The position numbers and the translations under genes are program-made. This document shows, in pieces, positions 58,807 to 64,000 of a stretch of 64,000 nt of DNA. The DNA is taken from the NCBI RefSeq assembly GCF_000585375.1, contig NZ_KK073874.1, forward strand, positions 1,736,001 through 1,800,000, in the 5' to 3' direction. The notes below the pieces were generated by a model. It saw only the letters and a list, made by a program, of their open reading frames with translations, was not told the origin of the DNA and searched no databases. Each line of letters begins with the position of its first letter. Within the stretch, counting starts at the first letter, position 1. The DNA is from Cryptosporangium arvum DSM 44712 (GTDB lineage: Bacteria; Actinomycetota; Actinomycetes; Mycobacteriales; Cryptosporangiaceae).

Positions 58807-60153
58807 GTGTCGATAGTGGTCCAGCGGCGTCTCGCGCTCACCGTCAGTGCCGCCGGGGCGATGATCGTCGCGCTGGACGGCACGATCCTGCTGATGGCGC
58901 AGCCCAGCCTGCAGCGCGACTTCGACGCGACCGTGGCCCGGATCCAGTGGACGAGCACCGCGTACCTGGTCGCGGTGGCCGCGCTGCTCGTCATCGCCGG
59001 ACGCCTCGGTGACCGGTACGGGCATCCGCGCCTGTTCCTCGTCGGGGTGATCGGCTTCGGGGCCGCTTCGGCCGGGATCGCGCTCGCGTCGAGCCTGGGG
59101 TGGGTGATCGCCCTGCGTGCCGTGCAGGGCGGGTTCGGCGCCCTCCTGCAGCCCGCGACGCTCGCACTGCTGCGGCTGACGTATCCGGCCGACCGCCTGG
59201 GTACGCCGATCGCGATCCGCACCGGGGCGATCGCGGTGGCGGCGGGATCCGGCCCCGTCCTCGGCGGTTTCCTGGTGGCGCAGCTGGGATGGCGGGCCGC
59301 CTTCTGGGTCAACGTGCCGATCGTGGTCCTGATCGCCGCGCTCACCGTCGCCGTGCGGACGCCGGCCCCCGAACGTGACCACGCGTCCCGGCTCGACCTG
59401 ACCGGCGCCGGCCTGCTCGCGACCGCGCTCGCGCTGCTCGTCCACGCGCTGGCCGAGGTGCCGGGGCGGGGCTGGGCCGCGCCGGCGACGCTGCTCGAAC
59501 TCCTCGCCGTCGCGGGCGTCGTCGTGGTGCTCGTCCGGCACGAGCGCCGCACGGCGTCCCCGATCGTTCCGCCGGCCGTGGCTCGCTCCGCGTCGGTGAT
59601 CGCCTCGGTGGTGCTGCTGCTGCTCATCAGCGCCGGCCTGTTCGGCGCCCTGTTCACCGGCACGTTCTACCTGCAGGACGTTCTGCGCCTCGACCCGTTC
59701 ACCACGGGGTTGCGCGTGCTGCCGCTGACCGCGCTCATGGTGCTCGGCGCACCGGTCGCGAGCATCGCGCTGCGCCGGCAGGGTGCCCGGCGCACCGCGA
59801 CCGTGGGCACGGTCCTGGTCGTGCTCGGCATCGCCGCGCTGTCCCGGGTCGGTCCGGATACGCCGACGCCCGGCCTGGCCGCCGCGCTGGCCGTCATCGG
59901 CGCCGGGTACGCCGCGGTGATGGTCACCGCCACCGGCACCGTGGTCGGCGACGCGCCGCCCGGTTACGCCGGCCTGGTCGGCGGGCTCAAACAGACCGCG
60001 ATGAACATCGGTCCGACGGTGGGCACCGCCGTCGCCGCCGGCGCGATCGGCTCCAGGATCTCCACGATCGGCCCGGCGTTGCTCCTCCTGGGCGCGGTCG
60101 CCGCCCTCGGCCTCGGGCCCGCCTCGTGGCTCCCGGGCCGTCCACAGCCGTAA
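58807..60153 (+). CDS. MFS transporter (DHA2-like drug exporter)
   Basis: This 448-residue protein has 12 to 14 hydrophobic helices. It shows MIVALDGTILLMAQPSLQRD and RIQWTSTAYLVAVAALLVIA (typical TM1-TM2 of DHA2 drug:H+ antiporters), GRLGDRYGHPRLFLVGVIGF (motif A), ALRAVQGGFGALLQPATLAL and GPVLGGFLVAQLGWRAAFWV (motif C). The product exported is unknown. Starts at GTG 58807. It is separate from the sugar operon (60-base gap). Confidence 0.92.
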   Translation: MSIVVQRRLALTVSAAGAMIVALDGTILLMAQPSLQRDFDATVARIQWTSTAYLVAVAALLVIAGRLGDRYGHPRLFLVGVIGFGAASAGIALASSLGWVIALRAVQGGFGALLQPATLALLRLTYPADRLGTPIAIRTGAIAVAAGSGPVLGGFLVAQLGWRAAFWVNVPIVVLIAALTVAVRTPAPERDHASRLDLTGAGLLATALALLVHALAEVPGRGWAAPATLLELLAVAGVVVVLVRHERRTASPIVPPAVARSASVIASVVLLLLISAGLFGALFTGTFYLQDVLRLDPFTTGLRVLPLTALMVLGAPVASIALRRQGARRTATVGTVLVVLGIAALSRVGPDTPTPGLAAALAVIGAGYAAVMVTATGTVVGDAPPGYAGLVGGLKQTAMNIGPTVGTAVAAGAIGSRISTIGPALLLLGAVAALGLGPASWLPGRPQP

Positions 60154-60163
60154 GTTGGCCATT

Positions 60164-60173
60164 TACATATGTA
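60164..60173. promoter_or_regulatory. TACATATGTA palindrome upstream of membrane protein
   Basis: A 10-bp AT-rich palindrome in the 44-base gap between the MFS gene and the following ATG, with a further CATATCG near -10 distance. Could be a promoter/operator; weak evidence. Confidence 0.3.
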
Positions 60174-60197
60174 GATCATCGGCATATCGTTTCCATT

Positions 60198-61103
60198 ATG
60201 GATGACCACGCGCTGGAGCGGCGATACGCGCGCGTCCTGCGGCTCTACCCGGCGGCCTATCGGCGCGACCGCGGATCCGAGCTGATGGCGACGCTGCTGG
60301 AGTCGGCGGGCGACCGAACGCGCCCCTCGGCGAACGAGGTCGGGAGCCTCCTGCTGGGCGCGCTACGCGCTCACGCCGGGCCGGAGCCCCGCAGTGTCCG
60401 GAGCAGCAGGCGGACGGTGTACCGGGTCGCGGCCCTCACGCTCCTGGTCTCGGCGGTCGCGAGCGCGCCGGTGCGGATCGCCGCGGACCTCGCGTCCGGC
60501 GCGCCGGTGAACCAGTGGCTCTTCGCCTACGACGTGCCCGATCTGGTCGCGTCGCCGCTCGTTCTGATCGCGCTCGTCGCCGCGCTGCGGGGCAGCTACC
60601 GCACCGCGGTGGCGAGCGCCGTCGGCGCGGCCGTCGTGAACGCCTCGTTCGTCGCGCTCACGTCGGCCGGGGCGAGCGGCGAGTTCCTTCTCCATCTCGG
60701 CGCCGCCGCGATGCTGCTGCCGCTCGTCGGCGAGGCTCCGCGCCCGGCGTCCGGCCTGCTCCGGTATCTGCCGCTGGCCCCGATCGTGCTGCTGATCGCC
60801 GATCGGGTCGCGCTCGGAGCCTCCTCCGAGGTCGCTGCGGTGCTGTACGTCGTCGGGCCGCTCGTGCTCAGTGCACTGGCCGCGCTGTGGGCGGCGGTGG
60901 ACGAGCGGGTGGCGATGGCCTTCGGGCTCGTCCTCCTGTCCGAACTGCTGCTCCGGGCCGTCGTCCTGGCGGCATTCGTCGCCCAGGCCGGGATGCCGAC
61001 GACCCCGGCGGAGATCGGCCGGCAGGCGGTCCTGGCGGCCGTCGGGCCCGCCTTGCTGCTGTCGGTCTCCGCCGTCGCCGTCCGTCGACGCGCTCTTCCG
61101 TGA
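60198..61103 (+). CDS. polytopic membrane protein of unknown function
   Basis: This 301-residue protein has a soluble N-terminus (DDHALERRYARVLRLYPAAY, RRDRGSELMATLLESAGDRT) followed by about seven hydrophobic helices. The LLRLYPxxYRRxRGxELLATLLE beginning recurs in actinobacterial membrane proteins found near PadR regulators; no activity is known. The ATG at 60198 is chosen because this motif starts there. It converges with the anti-sigma gene five bases away. Confidence 0.8.
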   Translation: MDDHALERRYARVLRLYPAAYRRDRGSELMATLLESAGDRTRPSANEVGSLLLGALRAHAGPEPRSVRSSRRTVYRVAALTLLVSAVASAPVRIAADLASGAPVNQWLFAYDVPDLVASPLVLIALVAALRGSYRTAVASAVGAAVVNASFVALTSAGASGEFLLHLGAAAMLLPLVGEAPRPASGLLRYLPLAPIVLLIADRVALGASSEVAAVLYVVGPLVLSALAALWAAVDERVAMAFGLVLLSELLLRAVVLAAFVAQAGMPTTPAEIGRQAVLAAVGPALLLSVSAVAVRRRALP

Positions 61104-61108
61104 GCGGC

Positions 61109-61801
61109 TCAGCGCCGGAGCTCGCCCCGCAGAACGCTGGTGGCCGAGTGACCGGGGTCGCCGTCGAAGGCCTCGGCCGAGATGTCGATGCCGCGCCACC
61201 CGGCTGGGTCCAGACCGGGTGGAAGAGGGAACCGGGCGACCTCACCGGGACGCACCGCGCCCATGGCCTGCATCCGGGTGGTACCCGGCACGAACATCCA
61301 GGCCTCGTAGAATCCGTTGGTCAGCGGGAGGTCACGGACGTCGATCTCGAGCGTGTAGCGCTCGCCGTCGCGGATCAGGCGGGCGTCGCCCGTTCCGCCA
61401 CCGCCGCCGACCGGTGCCAGCGCGCTGGACGCGGCCACGGTGTCCACCGGGGTCGCTGCGGGCCGGATCGCCTGCCAGCCGAGCGTCGCACCGGCACCGA
61501 GGACGACACCGAGAACGCATGCCGCCGCGGCGGGCAGGAGGTAACGCAGCCGGCGTGGGGCCGCGGTCCTGCGTTCGACCCGGGTCTCCGCTTCGATCGC
61601 CTGCCACACCCGGAGCGGGGGCGGTGGAGGCTGCAGGTCGTCCGGGCCCACTTCCTTGCCCAGCTCGATGACGTCCTGAAATGCGCGGTAATCGGCGAGG
61701 CACGTCGGGCACTCGGCCAGATGCGCGCGTTCGTCGTCAGCTCCCGCGAAGTCTTCGTCCAGCGCGAGCAGCGGCAACCGGTCAGGATCGACGTGCTGCA
61801 T
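61109..61801 (-). CDS. RskA-type anti-sigma factor
   Basis: This 230-residue protein has an N-terminal zinc-finger-like anti-sigma motif (HLAECPTC, HxxxCxxC, about residues 27-34), a Pro linker, one membrane helix (about 86-108, YLLPAAAACVLGVVLGAGAT) and an external RskA domain (YTLEIDVRDLPLTNGFYEAW ... GWRGIDISAEAFDGDPGHSA). It should bind and hold the ECF sigma factor at the membrane and release it by proteolysis. Its first 20 bases overlap the sigma gene end, so both are translated together. Confidence 0.92.
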   Translation of the reverse strand: MQHVDPDRLPLLALDEDFAGADDERAHLAECPTCLADYRAFQDVIELGKEVGPDDLQPPPPPLRVWQAIEAETRVERRTAAPRRLRYLLPAAAACVLGVVLGAGATLGWQAIRPAATPVDTVAASSALAPVGGGGGTGDARLIRDGERYTLEIDVRDLPLTNGFYEAWMFVPGTTRMQAMGAVRPGEVARFPLPPGLDPAGWRGIDISAEAFDGDPGHSATSVLRGELRR

Positions 61802-62468
61802 TGTCCACCTCCTCCCACGACTGTCGTAACCGCTCGATACCTCGTCGTAGGTGGGATTTAACGGTGCCGAGCGGTAGCCCCGTCAATCCGGCGATCTGGG
61901 TGTGCGTGAGGTCGTCGAAGAAGGCTAGCTGGACGACCCGCCGCTGCTCCGGGACGAGTCGGGCCAGCTGGTCGGCGACGACCAGCCGGTCGAGTATGCG
62001 CTCCGGGCCCGGGTGGGACGGAACGGCCGGTTCGGTGGCCTCCACCACCTGCGCCAGGCGCGCGTCGCGCTGCATGGCCCGGAGCCGGTCGACGAGCTGG
62101 CGCTTGGCGATCCCGATCAGCCAGCCCGCCAGGCGTCCCCGGTCCGGGTCGAACGTGGCGCGCCCGCGCCAGGCGGCGACGAAGGTCGCTTGGGTCAGGT
62201 CCTCGGCGTCGCTGGGGCTGGGCAGGGCCTGACGCCCCAGCCGGTAGACCAGCCCGCCCCACCGTTCGTACATCGCTCGCAGCGCGCGTTCGTCGCCGGC
62301 CAGGAATCGGGCCGCGAGCGCCGCCTCGTCGTCGGATCCGGTGCGGTCGGAGTGCGTGAGCGCCAACCGGGGGGCCTGGGGACCGCTCGGCGATCCGGAT
62401 GTGTCGGGTCCGGAGGCCTCGGACGGGGTCATCAACCGGCCTCCTCGACGGTTGTCATCCTCGGTCAT
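61782..62468 (-). CDS. ECF sigma factor (SigK-like context)
   Basis: This protein of up to 228 residues has a disordered N-terminus, a sigma-2 region (FLAGDERALRAMYERWGGLV, AEDLTQATFVAAWRGRATFD) and a sigma-4 region (VPEQRRVVQLAFFDDLTHTQ, IAGLTGLPLGTVKSHLRRGI). Start ATG 62468; a second ATG 12 codons later is possible. It is coupled to the RskA-type anti-sigma. With the fasciclin gene upstream the arrangement resembles mycobacterial sigK-rskA and mpt83/mpt70, which SigK controls. Confidence 0.92.
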   Translation of the reverse strand: MTEDDNRRGGRLMTPSEASGPDTSGSPSGPQAPRLALTHSDRTGSDDEAALAARFLAGDERALRAMYERWGGLVYRLGRQALPSPSDAEDLTQATFVAAWRGRATFDPDRGRLAGWLIGIAKRQLVDRLRAMQRDARLAQVVEATEPAVPSHPGPERILDRLVVADQLARLVPEQRRVVQLAFFDDLTHTQIAGLTGLPLGTVKSHLRRGIERLRQSWEEVDNAARRS

Positions 62469-62521
62469 CGTGTGGGTTCACCCATTGATCAGGCACCACG
62501 GCGGCGAGGGCCGCAACTCGA

Positions 62522-62557
62522 CGGCGGGGCGGAGACTCGTGGTCGTCCGCCCCGCCG
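62522..62557 (-). terminator. hairpin after the fasciclin gene
   Basis: CGGCGGGGCGGA (62522-62533) and TCCGCCCCGCCG (62546-62557) form a perfect 12-bp stem with a 12-base loop, seven bases past the fasciclin stop and before the sigma gene. It limits read-through into the regulators. Confidence 0.8.
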
Positions 62558-62563
62558 CGAGGA

Positions 62564-63220
62564 TCAGGGCAGGTCGCTCGGGCGCAGGACCCGGTCGATG
62601 GCGTGCGCGATCTGCTTGTTGCCCTTGTTGACGTCGGCCACGACGACGCGCGGGTCGCGGTCGTTCCAGTCGGCGTCCACGAGGCGGATGGTCTTCTTCT
62701 TCCAGTGACCGTCGACGCACACCTGGATGGTCGCGCCGGCGGCGGTCTTGAGCTTCGCTCCGTTCGACTTCAGCGCGGCGGCCTTGTCGATCGTCGCGCC
62801 CGGGATCACGTGGTAGAGCAGCACGGCCTCCACCGTGTCGATGCCCAGCCCGGCGACCGCGGTGAACGCCTGGCGCTCGCTCGTCCAGTGGTGGGTGCCC
62901 TTGAGGTCGGCCACCAGCGCCTGGAACGCGGCGTCGGTCGGGACGAACGCCGTGAGCGGCGTCTTGCCGTCGGCCAGCACCTTCACCGGGCTGTTGGGCT
63001 TGGCCTTGAGAACCGCCTTGACCGCGGCGGTGAGGATGTCGAAGTCCTTGCTGTTACGGTCGAAACCGCTCTTGTCGGCGGTCAGGACCGCTACTAACGA
63101 CTTGTTGCCCTTCGGCGTCGGCTTTCCGGTCGCAGCGGCCGGTGCGGCGGCAACGGCGGTGGCGAGCAGAGCGGCGGCCGTGACGGCGACCGCCTGAGTG
63201 CCGAGTCGGACGAGCTTCAT
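62564..63220 (-). CDS. secreted fasciclin (FAS1) domain protein
   Basis: This 218-residue protein has a Sec signal (KLVRLGTQAVAVTAAALLAT, cleavage near AAATGKP) and one FAS1 domain: DFDILTAAVKAVLKAKPNSP, LTAFVPTDAAFQALVADLKG, GIDTVEAVLLYHVIPGATID, then VADVNKGNKQIAHAIDRVLR. The H1 (TAFVPTDAAF) and YH (LLYHVIPG) motifs are intact. It is similar in plan to MPT70-like cell-surface proteins. ATG 63220 chosen from the signal; the frame opens 20 codons earlier. Probably under the adjacent ECF sigma. Confidence 0.92.
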   Translation of the reverse strand: MKLVRLGTQAVAVTAAALLATAVAAAPAAATGKPTPKGNKSLVAVLTADKSGFDRNSKDFDILTAAVKAVLKAKPNSPVKVLADGKTPLTAFVPTDAAFQALVADLKGTHHWTSERQAFTAVAGLGIDTVEAVLLYHVIPGATIDKAAALKSNGAKLKTAAGATIQVCVDGHWKKKTIRLVDADWNDRDPRVVVADVNKGNKQIAHAIDRVLRPSDLP

Positions 63221-63327
63221 CGCTGACTTCCTCCCGTAGACACGGTGGCTGGTTGCCACATCCACGTCTACGACCGGCACATCGGTAACGGATGCACCAG
63301 ACGACGATCAATTTCGACGGGCCCGGC

Positions 63328-63347
63328 TATCTGCCGATCGGCAGATA
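63328..63347. promoter_or_regulatory. perfect 20-bp palindrome between fasciclin and membrane gene
   Basis: TATCTGCCGATCGGCAGATA is a perfect palindrome in the 181-base divergent gap, 55 bases before the ATG at 63402. It is a strong candidate operator for a dimeric repressor; no regulator gene is adjacent on the visible side. Confidence 0.7.
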
Positions 63348-63401
63348 TCCGCCCGGGCGCGGAGCCGGGATCGTAAGGACATCGCCGCTCGAGGAGGCAT
63401 C

Positions 63402-63935
63402 ATGTCCCTGGAAACCGCTCACCGGCCCGTCTGCGCCGAGGCCGCTACGGTCCCGCCGCCCTCGACCCGCGCGGTGGTGGCGGCCTACGTGGCCGCGGCC
63501 GCGGCCACGGTCGGCTTCATCCCGCTGCACGCGATCTGGGCGCTGGGCATCCCGCTGTTCGCCGACCCCGACCTGTTCCGCCCCTGGTACGAGGACGGCG
63601 GCGGGACCTACCTGCTGACGCTCAACCTGCTGGCCCTCCTGCCGGCCGTGCTGGCCCTGGCCCTGGTCCGGCCCTGGGGCCTGTGCTTCCCGCGCTGGGT
63701 GCCGATCGTCCGCAGGCGCGGGGTGCCGCGCATGCTGCTGATCGTGCCCGGCGCCGGGCTGTCCGCCGCGCTGCTGGCCTACACCCTGTTCGCCGCCGCC
63801 CTGATGCCGTTCCAATGGAACGACCCGGCCGCCATCTTCGACCCGAGGACCGGCGTGTACGGCGTCATCCAGTTCTCGGTCTGGATCACCGGCCTGGCCA
63901 TCGCCACCCGCTCCTACGCCCGGCGCACCCGTTAG
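63402..63935 (+). CDS. four-helix membrane protein of unknown function
   Basis: This 177-residue protein has about four hydrophobic helices: AVVAAYVAAAAATVGFIPLH, TYLLTLNLLALLPAVLALAL, MLLIVPGAGLSAALLAYTLF and GVYGVIQFSVWITGLAIATR. A conserved-looking HAIWALGIPLF motif and a loop with WYEDGGG follow helix one, recalling DUF3995-like proteins. ATG 63402 has GGAGG upstream. Control probably comes from the palindrome at 63328-63347. Confidence 0.8.
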   Translation: MSLETAHRPVCAEAATVPPPSTRAVVAAYVAAAAATVGFIPLHAIWALGIPLFADPDLFRPWYEDGGGTYLLTLNLLALLPAVLALALVRPWGLCFPRWVPIVRRRGVPRMLLIVPGAGLSAALLAYTLFAAALMPFQWNDPAAIFDPRTGVYGVIQFSVWITGLAIATRSYARRTR

Positions 63936-63943
63936 GCGGTGCG

Positions 63944-64000
63944 TCACGGCGCCGGCTCGGACGTACCCGGGGCGTGCTGAGCGGGGTAGTCCTCGAGGGT
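63944..64000 (-). CDS. C-terminal end of a gene entering from beyond the window
   Basis: The minus strand reads TLEDYPAQHAPGTSEPAP then TGA at 63944-63946, with GC-ending codons as in neighbouring genes. Only 18 residues are visible, so no identity can be given. It is convergent with the membrane-protein gene eight bases away. Confidence 0.5.
   Translation of the reverse strand, partial: TLEDYPAQHAPGTSEPAP

Overview
This is a high-GC actinomycete chromosome segment. Codon third positions are almost all G or C, and the window carries an Lsr2-type nucleoid protein, IdeR-type iron boxes, PadR/HAAS and RskA-type regulators, GTG/TTG starts, leaderless or translationally coupled genes and long GC hairpin terminators without U-tracts. 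The genus cannot be read from the sequence alone; a soil-type, metabolically versatile, Cryptosporangium/Micromonospora-like genome fits.

Layout. 0-2.3 kb (minus): agmatine deiminase and N-carbamoylputrescine amidase (agmatine to putrescine), then the start of a membrane acyltransferase. 2.6-8.6 kb (plus): MoxR ATPase, DUF58, von Willebrand factor A (BatA-like) and a membrane HtrA-like protease without PDZ, followed by an OmpR-type two-component pair. 8.7-20.3 kb: siderophore-interacting protein under an iron box; a large repeat-rich protein with a catalytically eroded RNase H domain; single-domain response regulator; MazG-like protein; TetR/VOC pair around a perfect 31-bp operator; PadR/HAAS pair; lsr2; a 17-residue poly-lysine peptide gene with its own promoter and terminator; acyl-CoA dehydrogenase; 3-oxoacid CoA-transferase. 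20.3-26.7 kb: FAH hydrolase, amidohydrolase and cyclase-family hydrolase (probable ring-cleavage or organic-acid catabolism), then two different serine hydroxymethyltransferases back to back. 26.8-30.3 kb: tandem secreted M28 aminopeptidases. 31-35 kb: iron-siderophore ABC importer under a second iron box.

35-50 kb is accessory and decaying. It holds a 162-bp MITE, a tRNA(CAT) with a duplicated 3' end bracketing a 2.3-kb island that carries a TfdB-like flavin monooxygenase, a NarL-type two-component system, a Fic protein with an operator array, a frameshifted aminoglycoside phosphotransferase, two complete IS5-family elements, and broken SDR, MmyB-like and XRE genes. The IS and MITE copies all sit at CTAG, and that CTAG repeatedly forms the stop codon of the neighbouring gene. 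A 40-residue peptide with three (Y/W)DYNxC repeats lies here too.

50-64 kb returns to ordinary operons: a rhamnulokinase-like FGGY kinase, a DeoR regulator and a sugar ABC importer (binding protein, double ATPase, two permeases, Gfo/Idh oxidoreductase), all plus strand with ATGA-type couplings; an MFS exporter; and an ECF sigma/RskA anti-sigma pair next to a secreted fasciclin protein, an arrangement resembling the mycobacterial SigK-RskA-MPT83/70 locus. The window ends in the last codons of another minus-strand gene.

Most interesting candidates: the RNase H-like pseudo-enzyme, the (Y/W)DYNxC peptide, the poly-lysine peptide gene beside lsr2, the CTAG/stop-codon insertion pattern, and the tRNA-bounded mini-island without an integrase.
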